Notes: generated from the sequence alone by a model not told the origin. A stretch of 64,000 nt of DNA from an uncultured Bacteroidales bacterium (GCA_902762385.1 CACWNQ010000004.1:92378-156377), one strand, 5' to 3'. Numbered from the stretch's first letter, positions 7,734-17,085 are shown. Numbers and translations are program-made.

Positions 7734-9296
7734 ATGAATATAATAAAGAGTACATTACTGATAATAATGCTTGTCGCAGCAAGTGTGAGTTGCGGAGCAT
7801 CGAGTCAACAGGCCAACTCGGGTGACGAAAAAACAGTCAAAAACACAGAACTGCCGCGTAGCACACCTGCTCAGGAAGGCGTTGATGCTATTGCCGTTGG
7901 GCAATTTATCGATGCATTAATGGCTGTGCCTGAAACCGACATACATCACATGATGGTGGTGCGCCACGGCAAGGTGATTGCCGAAGCCCATCCCGCACCA
8001 TTCAAGAAAAATGACGTTCACACACTCTACTCTTGCAGCAAGACATTTACCATGCTCGCCATAGGGATGCTTGTGGATGACGGCAAACTAAGCGTAAACG
8101 ACAAGGTGATAGACCTCTTGCCCGACAAGGCTCCAAAAGTTAAAAGTCTAGCGCTCAAGAAGATGACAGTGAAGCACTTGCTCACCATGACCGCCGGCAT
8201 CAAGCCTGCGCTGGAACTCAGGCAGGAGGGTGATGACTGGGCACGCATTTGGCTGGCTCAGCCTGTAACTAGGCTTGGAAGGTTTCAGTATGACTCACTG
8301 TGCACCTTCATGCTTGCAGCGATAGTGCAGCGCATCACTGGCAAGACATTGCTGGAGTTCCTCAACGAGCGGTTCTTCCATCCGCTAGGCATCTACGAGG
8401 CCGACTGGGAAGAGAGTCCCGACGGCATTAACGTGGGTGGCTGGGGTCTGCGCCTCACAGCCGAGTCGATGGCTAAGGCTGGAGTGTGCGTCATGAACCA
8501 TGGCAAGTGGGAAGGCAAGCAACTAGTGAGCGCCAAGTGGATTGATGAAGCGTCGAGCAAGCACACTAACTACAGCAAACCAAGCAAAAAGCAAACCGAC
8601 ACCAATCAAGGTTACTGCTACCAGATGTGGCGATGCCTATTGCCTGATGCATTCAGAGCCGATGGTGCCTATGGGCAGTTTATTGTTATGTCGCCAAAGA
8701 ATGACCTCGTGGTTGTTATTACTGGTGTTTCGAGCAACACTGGCAAGGAGCTTGCCTGTATATGGAACAAGCTTATTCCCGGCGTGAAAGATGCGTCAAT
8801 GCTTGATGTAGAAGAAAAACAAAAAACGCTCGACGAGAAACTCGCAAAGCTTTCACTTCCACTATTGAAGGGCGAGAAAGGCAACGGTGAGTACACATTC
8901 ACGCTGAGCCCCAACGCACGTAACTACAAGACTATGCAGTTGAAATTTGACGGCGAAATGTGCAACATGACTCTCACACACACCAATGGCGAGGTTGAGA
9001 AATATCAATTTATGCACAATGGTTGGGCACAACAAAGCACTAGCCACGTGCCCCCCTACAACAACGCCGTGGAACCGGTTAACCTCAAGAGAATAGACGG
9101 TTTGCGTTGCGATTACACTATAGCAGGAAACTACGCATGGACAAGTGCTAAAACCTTGGTGCTGCGACTTTACTGGACTAACTGGATTGTTCCTAATACG
9201 TTTACTATCACTCTAAACGGTAATAGATCGGCAACAATCAGCAATGATGAGGGTTACCCGGGCTTCGCTCCCGAAGAAATTAAAGCTAGCTACTAA
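7734..9296 (+). CDS. Lipoprotein serine hydrolase of the beta-lactamase (class C/EstB) family
   Basis: A 520-residue lipoprotein. The ATG at 7734 is chosen over a TTG at 7713 because it places a lipobox at the end of the signal peptide (AASVSC, Cys20). The catalytic domain covers about residues 40-350: S100-C-S-K103 in HTLYSCSKTFTML is the SxxK nucleophile motif, the FQYDSLCTFML stretch fits the Tyr motif, and ADGAYGQFIVMSP fits the third motif region. The last 150 residues form an extra C-terminal domain ending in an ASY tail. Family members include penicillin-binding-like proteins, esterases and D-amino-acid peptidases; the actual substrate cannot be read from sequence. It is probably in one operon with the DUF4886 protein, which is also predicted to be a hydrolase. 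Confidence 0.87.
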   Translation: MNIIKSTLLIIMLVAASVSCGASSQQANSGDEKTVKNTELPRSTPAQEGVDAIAVGQFIDALMAVPETDIHHMMVVRHGKVIAEAHPAPFKKNDVHTLYSCSKTFTMLAIGMLVDDGKLSVNDKVIDLLPDKAPKVKSLALKKMTVKHLLTMTAGIKPALELRQEGDDWARIWLAQPVTRLGRFQYDSLCTFMLAAIVQRITGKTLLEFLNERFFHPLGIYEADWEESPDGINVGGWGLRLTAESMAKAGVCVMNHGKWEGKQLVSAKWIDEASSKHTNYSKPSKKQTDTNQGYCYQMWRCLLPDAFRADGAYGQFIVMSPKNDLVVVITGVSSNTGKELACIWNKLIPGVKDASMLDVEEKQKTLDEKLAKLSLPLLKGEKGNGEYTFTLSPNARNYKTMQLKFDGEMCNMTLTHTNGEVEKYQFMHNGWAQQSTSHVPPYNNAVEPVNLKRIDGLRCDYTIAGNYAWTSAKTLVLRLYWTNWIVPNTFTITLNGNRSATISNDEGYPGFAPEEIKASY

Positions 9297-9333
9297 AAAA
9301 TGTTTAATGACTAATGTAGAGTTGGTGAAAGTG

Positions 9334-9392
9334 GACTCACCTGACTCACTTGACTCACCTGACTCACTTGACTCACCTGACTCACCTGGCTC
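9334..9392. repeat. Tandem nonamer array GACTCACYT
   Basis: About six to seven tandem 9-bp units alternate between GACTCACCT and GACTCACTT. The same unit makes up a longer array at 30634-30750. An open frame through it codes for Asp-Ser-Pro/Leu repeats and is not a credible gene. Confidence 0.85.
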
Positions 9393-9640
9393 AGGGGAGA
9401 GGGAAGTGTGGAGAGGTGAGAGAGGACTCCGCGTGACTATCATAAACAATTAGACTTGAGGCGCTTCGCTTAAAAATGTGGTGGCAGAATATCAATGATC
9501 GCATAGGGATTAGACCCATTGCAAAAATAGTGACTTTCAAATCTCGAGAGCAACATTAAAAAAACACAGCCTAAACCTAAGGAGCGAAGGGAGAAGATTA
9601 AAATGTTATACCGTTATTCTTGGTAAAAAAGTCAAAAAGA

Positions 9641-9678
9641 TTTGGTAAATTGCCAATTTTGTGGTAAATTTGCCACAA
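9641..9678 (+). promoter_or_regulatory. Promoter and two palindromic operators of the S24 repressor gene
   Basis: TTTG at 9641-9644 and TAAATTTG at 9665-9672 are exactly 20 bp apart, a full Bacteroidota promoter. The -33 box lies in a 15-bp palindrome (9642-9656, TTGGTAAATTGCCAA) and the -7 box lies in a 20-bp palindrome (9659-9678, TTGTGGTAAATTTGCCACAA); each has one mismatched pair. Their centres are about 19.5 bp apart, close to two helical turns, as expected for two repressor dimers on one face. Autoregulation by the gene product is inferred. Confidence 0.7.
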
Positions 9679-9692
9679 ATAATTGTATTACT

Positions 9693-10391
9693 ATGGATAA
9701 CAATGGAGTAGCGGAACGTATTAAGTTCTTAATGAAAGAGTTGAATTACCGTCAGGTGGATTTTGCTCAAAAGATTGATGTTGACACCTCAAACCTGTCG
9801 AAGTACCTAAACGGGCGCTTGGCGATGAGCGAGGCGCTTATCAATAAAATTGTGGTGAACCTTGGTGTTTCGAAGCAGTGGCTTGAGACTGGCGAGGACT
9901 TGCCTTTTGCCAAGCAACAACCGCAACAGCTTGTCACTGTGCCCGAGTCGCAGATAATAACCCAACCAAGCGCTGTGGTTGCAAAGCGTGGCACACCAGT
10001 GTATGACATCGATGTGACTGCTGGCTACCAGCCACAAGCACGCATGTTTACCGATGACCAGATTGTGGGTTTCGTCGACCTTCCCGACATGACGAGCAGC
10101 CAATGCCGCATAGTGCGCGTGAGCGGCGACTCGATGAGCCCTGTAATACGTAATGGCGACTACATTGCAGTGCGCGAGTTGAGCAACTTGCGCCAAATAT
10201 TTTGGGGTCAAATTTATGTGGTTATTCTCGACGACTACCGCATGGTGAAATACATACGCCGTCACGATGACCCTGCTATGGTGATTCTGCGCAGCGAGAA
10301 CAAGCGCTACGACGACATGATAATCAACCGTGACGAGATACGCGACATGATGTTTGTGCAGAACATAATTCATGTTGATACGAGGATGTAA
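9693..10391 (+). CDS. XRE-type repressor with S24 (LexA-like) autocleavage domain
   Basis: A 232-residue transcription regulator. Residues 1-70 are an XRE helix-turn-helix ([18 protein letters not shown], then [18 protein letters not shown]). Residues about 100-232 are an S24 peptidase domain: Ser147 in VSGDSMSP is the likely nucleophile and Lys186 in YRMVKYIRR the general base. Ala110-Gly111 in DVTAGYQ lies 36 residues before the Ser, the spacing of LexA-type self-cleavage sites, so DNA-damage-induced cleavage is plausible (inference). The ATG at 9693 is used; the open frame back to a TTG at 9642 overlaps the promoter. The gene controls itself through two operators just upstream. What else it represses is unknown: no phage genes are nearby. 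Confidence 0.85.
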   Translation: MDNNGVAERIKFLMKELNYRQVDFAQKIDVDTSNLSKYLNGRLAMSEALINKIVVNLGVSKQWLETGEDLPFAKQQPQQLVTVPESQIITQPSAVVAKRGTPVYDIDVTAGYQPQARMFTDDQIVGFVDLPDMTSSQCRIVRVSGDSMSPVIRNGDYIAVRELSNLRQIFWGQIYVVILDDYRMVKYIRRHDDPAMVILRSENKRYDDMIINRDEIRDMMFVQNIIHVDTRM

Positions 10392-10489
10392 GTAAGAAGT
10401 AAGAAGTAGAAAGTAAGAAGTAGAAAGTAAGAAGTAGAAAGTAAGAAGTAGAAAGTAAGAAGTAAGAAGTAGAAAGTAAGAAGTAGAAA
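10392..10489. repeat. Tandem heptamer array GTAAGAA/GTAGAAA
   Basis: Fourteen 7-bp units follow the stop codon of the S24 gene without a gap. Most alternate GTAAGAA and GTAGAAA. The same heptamer appears in short form after the stop codon at 2144 (2145-2165). The array fills most of the spacer before the M16 protease gene. Confidence 0.9.
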
Positions 10490-10526
10490 GTTATTTACTC
10501 TTTTTGATTCTCTTTAATTCCTTGAG

Positions 10527-11756
10527 ATGAATAAAAACGAAAATATAGCACTTCATACCCTTGATAACGGTCTGCGCTTGGTACATGTGCAGCGTAACTC
10601 GCCTGTGGCATGGTGTGGGCTGGCAGTTAATGCTGGCAGTCGCGATGAACTTGAAGGGCGATATGGACTGGCACACTTTGTGGAGCACACCATTTTCAAA
10701 GGGACCAAGCGTCGCTCTTCAACTCGCATCAACAATAGGATGGAGCAGGTGGGCGGCGAACTCAACGCCTACACAACCAAGGAGAGCACCATGCTCTACT
10801 GTATCTTTCCTGTGGAGCACTTGGAGCGTGCTGTTGAGCTCATTGCCGATCTCGTGGAAAACTCTGTATTCCCAGAACATGAACTCTCGACCGAACTCGA
10901 TGTGGTGCTCGAGGAGGTGGCTAGTTACCGTGACACACCCAGCGAGGCAGTTTACGATGACTTTGAAGATATGCTCCTCGTTGGTAGCCAGCTTGGCCAC
11001 AACATACTGGGCGAGGAGAAAGACCTGCGATTGCTCACATCGGGGCATTGCCTCGACTGGATAAAGCGGCTGTATGTGCCAAGCAACATGGTTTTCTTTT
11101 CGCTAGGTTGCACTCCTGCCGACAAAGTGTTTCGCCATGCTGAGCGCTACTTTGGCGTTCTTTCTCATGCCAAGCATGGCATAAGACGCAAGGCGCCAGT
11201 ATCAATTGAGCCTCAGCGCAAAGTGGTGAACCTGGGTCTGCACCAGTCGCACACCATTGTGGGCGCTAGGGTGCCTGGCATGTACGACGATCAGCGTTTT
11301 GCTTTTGCTTTGCTCAACAACATACTGGGTGGTCCAGGCATGAACTCGCTGTTGAACGTGAGTCTGCGTGAGAAACGAGGCTTAGTCTACACTGTGGAAT
11401 CGTCACTTGTGACTTTTACCGACTGTGGCATGATTCAAATATACTTAGGTTGTGAGCACGAGAAGCTTAAGAAAGCGCTTAAACTTATAGGCAACACAAT
11501 CGACTCATTGGCGCAAAATAAGATGAAAGACCGTAAACTTGATTCCTATAAACGTCAATACTGTGGGCAGATGCTAGTGGCCAGCGACAGTGCCGAGGTT
11601 GCAGCTATGGCAGCAGGACGCGGACTGCTCTATTATAACGCAGTGAGCACACTGCAGGAGAACATCGATTGCATACTTAGCGTCACTCCCGAGCAACTCC
11701 AGCAAGCAGCTCAGCAACTCACACTTGACCATTGTTCAATCCTCACTTTTAAGTAA
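10527..11756 (+). CDS. M16-family zinc metalloprotease
   Basis: A 409-residue protein of the insulinase/mitochondrial-processing-peptidase family. The inverted zinc motif HxxEH is at residues 50-54 (GLAHFVEHTIFKGT), and Glu130 in VVLEEVASYRDTP, 76 residues later, is the expected third zinc ligand. The C-terminal half carries the M16 inactive domain with NNILGGPGMNSLLN and REKRGLVYTVES. The length fits the short, cytoplasmic, single-copy M16B type found in most Bacteroidales (similar to YmxG/PqqL-like peptidases). There is no signal peptide. The CDF transporter gene starts 42 bases downstream and may share the transcript. The natural substrate is not known. Confidence 0.9.
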   Translation: MNKNENIALHTLDNGLRLVHVQRNSPVAWCGLAVNAGSRDELEGRYGLAHFVEHTIFKGTKRRSSTRINNRMEQVGGELNAYTTKESTMLYCIFPVEHLERAVELIADLVENSVFPEHELSTELDVVLEEVASYRDTPSEAVYDDFEDMLLVGSQLGHNILGEEKDLRLLTSGHCLDWIKRLYVPSNMVFFSLGCTPADKVFRHAERYFGVLSHAKHGIRRKAPVSIEPQRKVVNLGLHQSHTIVGARVPGMYDDQRFAFALLNNILGGPGMNSLLNVSLREKRGLVYTVESSLVTFTDCGMIQIYLGCEHEKLKKALKLIGNTIDSLAQNKMKDRKLDSYKRQYCGQMLVASDSAEVAAMAAGRGLLYYNAVSTLQENIDCILSVTPEQLQQAAQQLTLDHCSILTFK

Positions 11757-11798
11757 AATCAACTCATTGGGAGTCATATCATAACAAAAATAGTTTAT

Positions 11799-12686
11799 AT
11801 GATAAGAGAGCGTGAAATACAGAAAGTTACCCTAGTGGGAAGTGCAGGAAATATTGCGCTGATGATTTTCAAATTCATCGCAGGTATTCTGGGGCATAGC
11901 TCGGCAATGATAGCCGATGCCGTTCACTCACTGTCGGATTTTGTTACGGATATCATTGTGCTGGTGTTTGTGAGTGTGAGTGCAAAACCGCAAGATCGTT
12001 CTCACGACTATGGGCACGGAAAATTTGAAACGATAGCCACATTTTTCATTGGCTTGGCATTGATTGCGGCGGCAGTAGGTATTATAGTATCGGGAGTGAT
12101 GGCTCTCATTGATTGGGCTGGTGGTGCTAAGCTTAAAGCACCTGGGCAGTTGGCATTATGGGCAGCATTATTGTCGATAGTTGTCAAGGAGGTTCTTTAT
12201 CAATATACTGCTTATAAAGGAAAGAGGCTTAACTCACAGGCTGTAGTTGCCAATGCTTGGCATCATCGCAGTGATGCGTTGTCGTCGATAGCCGCAGCAA
12301 TAGGCATTGGAGGCGCTATTTTGCTAGGTGACCGATGGACCGTGCTCGATCCAATAGCATCGATTGTCGTGGGATTGTTCCTTGTCAAAGTGGCAGTGGG
12401 ATTACTGAGAACAAGCATAGGGGAACTCACTGAGGGTTCATTGCCTCAAGAAACAGAGCAGGAAATAGAAGATATAATTACTTCATTTTCTGAGATTAGC
12501 GAGCCTCATAACCTGCGCACAAGGCGTATTGGCAATCGCATAGCAATCGAAGCGCACATTCGCATGGATGGTAACATGCCGCTTCGTGATGTGCATAATA
12601 TCACCAGTCAAGTAGAGCAGAGGCTCAAGGAAAGATTTGGCGAAGAAACTCACATCACCCTGCACATGGAACCTGTGAAACCTTGA
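11799..12686 (+). CDS. Cation diffusion facilitator transporter (FieF-like)
   Basis: A 295-residue inner-membrane metal exporter, probably for Zn, Fe or a related divalent ion in exchange for protons. Six transmembrane segments are visible. Metal-binding residues are in DAVHSLSDFVTD (segment 2, with the nearby HDYGHGKFET loop) and in NAWHHRSDALSS (segment 5). The C-terminal cytoplasmic domain (about 210-295) ends with EETHITLHMEPV, the usual beta-alpha-beta metal-sensing fold. The HxxxD/HxxxD arrangement rather than a DD-DD pattern makes metal specificity uncertain; Zn is the commonest guess. It follows the M16 protease closely. Confidence 0.9.
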   Translation: MIREREIQKVTLVGSAGNIALMIFKFIAGILGHSSAMIADAVHSLSDFVTDIIVLVFVSVSAKPQDRSHDYGHGKFETIATFFIGLALIAAAVGIIVSGVMALIDWAGGAKLKAPGQLALWAALLSIVVKEVLYQYTAYKGKRLNSQAVVANAWHHRSDALSSIAAAIGIGGAILLGDRWTVLDPIASIVVGLFLVKVAVGLLRTSIGELTEGSLPQETEQEIEDIITSFSEISEPHNLRTRRIGNRIAIEAHIRMDGNMPLRDVHNITSQVEQRLKERFGEETHITLHMEPVKP

Positions 12687-12816
12687 ATTGATAGTCACTA
12701 AACTAAATGGACTTTTTCAAATTTTTGGCATTTTTCTTGCAGTGGTGGCAAAAAATGTATATTTTCGTGACGTTTTTTTAATAATATGAAATTATTAACT
12801 TAAAATATATACAATT

Positions 12817-13377
12817 ATGGCAGACGTAAAAACATTTCTTGATGCAGCCGAGAAGAAGATGAATGAGGCTGTAGCTTATCTTGATGAGACTTTGTCGCGC
12901 GTGCGCGCCGGCAAGGCTAATCCTAAAATCCTCGATCCAGTGAAGGTTGAGTATTATGGCTCAATGATGCCCATCGCTAATGTGGCCAACGTTGCAGTTC
13001 CCGATGCTCGCAGCATCACTATCACCCCCTGGGAGAAACCTATGATTAAGGTTATAGAAAAAGCGATTCTTGATTCAAACATCGGCATTACCCCTGAGAA
13101 CAACGGCGAGATTATTCGCCTTAACTTCCCTCCGTTGACCGAGGAACGCCGCAAGCAGCTCGTGAAGGATGCCAAGGCCGAGACCGAGAAGGCTAAAGTG
13201 AGTGTGCGCAACGCACGCCGCGAGATGATTGAAGGTCTCAAGAAAGCCGTTAAGGACGGAATGCCCGAGGATGCACAGAAGGATGGTGAAGAGCAAGTGC
13301 AGAAGCTCCATGACAAATTCTTAAAGAAAATAGATGAAGTATTTGCTGCTAAGGAGAAAGAAATCCTCACTGTATAA
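12817..13377 (+). CDS. frr: Ribosome recycling factor
   Basis: RRF splits post-termination ribosomes together with EF-G. The 186-residue length is standard. Typical segments are [20 protein letters not shown] near the N-terminus, [56 protein letters not shown] and the C-terminal helix [20 protein letters not shown]. It is preceded by an AT-rich 130-base spacer, so it likely has its own promoter (no exact TAnnTTTG found). A strong terminator follows. Confidence 0.97.
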   Translation: MADVKTFLDAAEKKMNEAVAYLDETLSRVRAGKANPKILDPVKVEYYGSMMPIANVANVAVPDARSITITPWEKPMIKVIEKAILDSNIGITPENNGEIIRLNFPPLTEERRKQLVKDAKAETEKAKVSVRNARREMIEGLKKAVKDGMPEDAQKDGEEQVQKLHDKFLKKIDEVFAAKEKEILTV

Positions 13378-13404
13378 GATTTTTGTATAATTATAATTTT
13401 TATA

Positions 13405-13443
13405 GAGAATCGCAAGAAAATCATGTTTTTTCTTGCGATTCTC
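13405..13443 (+). terminator. Terminator after frr
   Basis: GAGAATCGCAAGAAAA pairs with TTTTCTTGCGATTCTC around a short loop, with T-runs in the 3' arm. Confidence 0.8.
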
Positions 13444-13474
13444 TTGTTATTTAAGTAGAAATGCTATAAATTTG
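13444..13474 (+). promoter_or_regulatory. Promoter of the large BspA/dockerin gene
   Basis: TTG at 13444-13446 and TAAATTTG at 13467-13474 are separated by 20 bp, a full Bacteroidota promoter, about 65 bases before the ATG at 13540. Confidence 0.6.
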
Positions 13475-13539
13475 TAAGCAGACAAACACGCTACTTTTAA
13501 GTGATTCGGAATCTTTTTACTAACATAACATATTACATT

Positions 13540-16500
13540 ATGAAAACAAAACTACTCAAAATCTTTGCTGTTCTGCTCATGACAGCAACGACGTTTGGCA
13601 GCCTGGCGCAGGAATTTTCGGTGGGAGACCTGAAGTATAAGTTCCATAATGGCTATGTCTATTGTGCAGGACTTAGTACCTCGGCCCAAAGTCAATCAAA
13701 CCTAATCATGACCATCCCATCGACGGTGAATTACAACGGCACGAGTTATCGCGTGACAGGTATCGATGCACAATCATTTGAGAATGCGACCAACCTCGTG
13801 GGCGTGAATATGCGCTTCGGTGTGGGAATCATAGAGAACAAGGCTTTTAAAGGCTGCACCGGCCTCACCTACGTGCGCCTGCCGAGCTCACTGAAAACCA
13901 TTATGAGTGATGCCTTTCAAGGATGCACATCATTGAAAACTGTTTTTTATGCTGGTTTCGACTTTCCATGGTCGGTTGCTTCTACAGCTTTTCCAAGCTA
14001 TAGTGGCATGAACCTGTATATACCTTATCCGTCGCGAAAGACACCTGCAGCATATAAAGCCAATTCTACTTTCTCAAAGTTTGCCGATGTTGCTTACTCC
14101 CCCCAAGCCTACGACTACTATATGGATGACGGCGGTGCTTACTGTATTGGCTGGCCCGACAGTTATGGCGCTAGCACGGTGCGCAGTGCCACATTTAGCG
14201 GATTCCTAGGTGGAGGTAACAGCAACTACGGTGCGAAGTATATGCCTACTCAAGCAAGCTACACCTTAAGCGGATTGACTTTCTCAATCGACACCATTGG
14301 TGCCAATGCTTTCCAAGGTCAGTCAACGCTCAAGACCATTGACCTGTCGAATCTGTCGAACCTCAAGTATTTCGATAGTCAGACTGCTAATGAAGGAATT
14401 GGAAATGTGACAAGGTTGGTACTTCCTAACTCAAACTTTAGCTTTGGCACTGTGTCTTTCCTTCATTTCAGCTCGCTTACAGCATTTGAGTTGGCTTCAG
14501 GAAGCACGAAATTATCAATCTACGATGGATGCTTATATAACTACGCTCAGACGACTTTGTATAAAGTTCCCAATGCCAAGATTGGAGCGGTTTCTTATGC
14601 ATCCACTCTGAAAAACGTGTGGTACTGGAGCCACTGTAATTGCACTAAAATCACTCACGCCATGTTGCCTTATGGTGTTACCACCATTGGTGAAGGAGCC
14701 TTTAGTAATACTACCAGTCTGGACTATGTGCGCATCCCCAGTTCAGTCACCAGTTTGAGCGACGATCGCGTGTTCACTGGTACCAAAAGCAATAATTGGA
14801 TTATTTGCAACATATCCAATCCTCCAACAGTGGTTGCAAGCAGCTACTTTGGTGACAATAGCCAGATGAGGTTGTTTGTGCCCAACAACAAGAATTCGGT
14901 CTACAGCAGCGCAGGGTGGACAGGTTTTAGAGATGTCAATTATTTGGGACGGCAGGCGTATGACTATCCCAACTCTCCAGTTGGCACTGGTGGTTTCGCT
15001 TACTCCGTGACAAGTAATGCCAGTGCCACCGGCGCCGATGGCAACAACTACGGCGGTCGTGCGCAGGTTGTGTGCAACGGAATTACAGGCTATGACAACG
15101 GTCCAGATTTAGTCTACATCCCTGCCTTTGTCGACATAGGCAGCAAGAGGTACGTTGTCAACAAGATTGGCGATGAAGCATTCAACAATCGCACCAGCGA
15201 CTTCACCGTCGACGGATGTGTCAACATCGACACCATTGGCGCCTACGCATTCGACGGTCAGGCTGTCACTAGCTATCCCTTTACCCACAATCTAAGGCGA
15301 ATAATGGCATATGCCTTCTATGGGTCAGGACTAACAGGAACTATTGCTTTGCCCTATGGAGTGGTGATGCTGGGAGGACATTCATTTGGTAATGGCAAAT
15401 ATACACGAATTATTGTACCAAGCTCAATAGGCTCATTATATGGTTCTTTCTGCTCAGGCACCACTACTCTCACCGAGCTGGTACTCAACAAGAATAGCGC
15501 TCCTTTCTACAACTACGCAAGTTGGGACCTGGACGGTGTGCCCAATACTTGCCGAATCCTCGTTCCCACCGGTGTCGTCAATCAGTATAAACAGAATAGT
15601 GCTTTAAGTAGTCGAGCCAACTACATTAAGGCTGGTGCTTACGACTTTGTTTACTACAACAACTATGATAATGGCAAATGGTTCCTGACCGTTCTAAGCA
15701 CCGCCCCCACTACCTTCCAGGGCACCACCTATGCTGGAAAGGCTAAATATGTCTACCATCCCAATATTCAGGCTGCAACCTCTGCAAATAGCTATGGTTT
15801 TTCTATCTCGGAGATTGACCGAACCGACCCCTACGACCTGCGCGATTATCTCATCACCGAGATTGGCGACTCGTTGCTCTACGGCAGCAAATTCACTAGC
15901 GGTAACATCCCCTCTGCGGTGACACGCATTGGTCAGAGCGCTTTCCGCAATAGTGACTATCAAGTCAACAGTATGATATTGCCAGAAGGTTTGACTTTCA
16001 TCGGCCACGACGCATTCTATAACAGTAAAATCACAGGTGAGGTGTGGATTCCGAGCACGGTGACAACTCTCGAGGAGTATTCTTTGTGTGCCTCGACTCT
16101 GAACTCTATAGTTTTTCCCGATATTAATCTTCCCACCATGGGGCGATGTGTGTGGAGTCAGTACATCAACTACGGTGTGTATGTGCCTAATTACCGAGCG
16201 TATCAATACCTGGCCAAGGCCACCTCATGGGGTTCTGGCTATGCCGACAAACTTGCAGTGTGGATTATGCCTGATGCTTCTACACAGATGTTTAGCTCGG
16301 TGGTGCCAGTTGATTTCTCGGGAACTGCGGTGAAAGCCTATTATGCCAGCGCCTACAATAAGAACAACACAGGTAAGGAGTTGACAATGACACAGGTCAG
16401 CAAGATACCTGCCAGAACAGGTGTGCTCCTGACTAACTTGCAAGCCAACAGCCGACAAAGATTCGATCGACCCTCGGGAAGTGTTACGGCTCCGTCGACC

Positions 16501-16902
16501 AACTATTTGGTGGGAACTCCTGATACCTGGGTCGATATTTCCGAAGAGGAAGTGGGTTATGCTTGGTTCTCCGCCACTTCAGGTCCTAACAGCCAGCGCT
16601 TTGTTAGACCTACTACGGCTACCAACTCAACCCTTGGCAAAGCTTACCTCAAGCTCACCCCTAGCGAGGCAAGTGGCAAACCCCAGGTTTTCACCAACCT
16701 CTTCCCTGGTTCCGGTTCTGGCGGTGGCATTCCTGGCGATGTGAACGGCGACGGGCATGTGAACAGTGTTGATGTGACTGCATTATACAACTACCTGCTC
16801 AACAGCGATTCCAGTGATATCGTCAATGGCGATCAGGATGGTGACGGACACATCACCAGTGTTGACGTAACAGTGGTCTACAACATCCTTTTAGGAAACT
16901 AA
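13540..16902 (+). CDS. BspA-like leucine-rich surface protein with C-terminal dockerin repeats
   Basis: A 1120-residue exported protein. The ATG at 13540 gives a good signal peptide ending SLAQ; the GTG at 13501 does not. Most of the protein consists of LRR_5 (BspA-type) units of the pattern 'AFxxC(T)xLxxVxxPxSxxxI', grouped in several blocks each followed by an aromatic 'DY-Y-GxxY' start, so the same module occurs at least four times (for example around residues 190, 480, 710 and 860). Near the end, about residues 930-1060 form a non-LRR part. The last 60 residues hold two dockerin-type calcium loops (DVNGDGHVNSVDVTALYNYL and DQDGDGHITSVDVTVVYNIL). BspA-like proteins bind host or matrix proteins and glycans; dockerins dock to cohesins. 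Both roles are inferred from family. Confidence 0.88.
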   Translation: MKTKLLKIFAVLLMTATTFGSLAQEFSVGDLKYKFHNGYVYCAGLSTSAQSQSNLIMTIPSTVNYNGTSYRVTGIDAQSFENATNLVGVNMRFGVGIIENKAFKGCTGLTYVRLPSSLKTIMSDAFQGCTSLKTVFYAGFDFPWSVASTAFPSYSGMNLYIPYPSRKTPAAYKANSTFSKFADVAYSPQAYDYYMDDGGAYCIGWPDSYGASTVRSATFSGFLGGGNSNYGAKYMPTQASYTLSGLTFSIDTIGANAFQGQSTLKTIDLSNLSNLKYFDSQTANEGIGNVTRLVLPNSNFSFGTVSFLHFSSLTAFELASGSTKLSIYDGCLYNYAQTTLYKVPNAKIGAVSYASTLKNVWYWSHCNCTKITHAMLPYGVTTIGEGAFSNTTSLDYVRIPSSVTSLSDDRVFTGTKSNNWIICNISNPPTVVASSYFGDNSQMRLFVPNNKNSVYSSAGWTGFRDVNYLGRQAYDYPNSPVGTGGFAYSVTSNASATGADGNNYGGRAQVVCNGITGYDNGPDLVYIPAFVDIGSKRYVVNKIGDEAFNNRTSDFTVDGCVNIDTIGAYAFDGQAVTSYPFTHNLRRIMAYAFYGSGLTGTIALPYGVVMLGGHSFGNGKYTRIIVPSSIGSLYGSFCSGTTTLTELVLNKNSAPFYNYASWDLDGVPNTCRILVPTGVVNQYKQNSALSSRANYIKAGAYDFVYYNNYDNGKWFLTVLSTAPTTFQGTTYAGKAKYVYHPNIQAATSANSYGFSISEIDRTDPYDLRDYLITEIGDSLLYGSKFTSGNIPSAVTRIGQSAFRNSDYQVNSMILPEGLTFIGHDAFYNSKITGEVWIPSTVTTLEEYSLCASTLNSIVFPDINLPTMGRCVWSQYINYGVYVPNYRAYQYLAKATSWGSGYADKLAVWIMPDASTQMFSSVVPVDFSGTAVKAYYASAYNKNNTGKELTMTQVSKIPARTGVLLTNLQANSRQRFDRPSGSVTAPSTNYLVGTPDTWVDISEEEVGYAWFSATSGPNSQRFVRPTTATNSTLGKAYLKLTPSEASGKPQVFTNLFPGSGSGGGIPGDVNGDGHVNSVDVTALYNYLLNSDSSDIVNGDQDGDGHITSVDVTVVYNILLGN

Positions 16903-16924
16903 ACGGCTGGTGATTTCTATTCAA

Positions 16925-16957
16925 CCTGCACAGAGCTAAAATCTGTGCAGGTTTTTT
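16925..16957 (+). terminator. Terminator after the BspA/dockerin gene
   Basis: CCTGCACAGA and TCTGTGCAGG form a 10-bp stem around a 7-nt loop (GCTAAAA), followed by TTTTTT. Confidence 0.85.
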
Positions 16958-17026
16958 ATATGTCAATGTCGTAATTACTTTAATTCATTTAACTCATTTA
17001 TTTCACTCCAATTTAAAAATATTGTG

Positions 17027-17034
17027 TAACTTTG
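17027..17034 (+). promoter_or_regulatory. Promoter -7 box of the CoA-transferase gene
   Basis: TAACTTTG matches TAnnTTTG and is followed by CAC; it lies about 52 bases before the ATG at 17086. Confidence 0.55.
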
Positions 17035-17085
17035 CACGGTTTTTAAGGACACATATCAAAAAACAACATAAAATAAAGAAATAAA

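Larger units (their letters stand above)
9297..9692. other. Gap with a nonamer repeat array and a purine-rich tail
   Basis: No gene is supported. The repeat array lies at 9334-9392 and is followed by a purine-rich stretch (GGGGAGAGGGAAG and GAGGTGAGAG) that also occurs near 30852. The right end holds the promoter and operators of the S24 repressor gene. Confidence 0.6.

Noticed and set aside
9244-9453. Open frame through the nonamer repeats encoding Asp-Ser-Pro repeats
   Set aside because: It overlaps the end of the serine-hydrolase gene, has no start signal, and its repeats simply translate the 9-bp DNA array.
10392-10489. CRISPR array
   Set aside because: The units are 7 bp with no spacers and no cas genes nearby; a plain tandem repeat.
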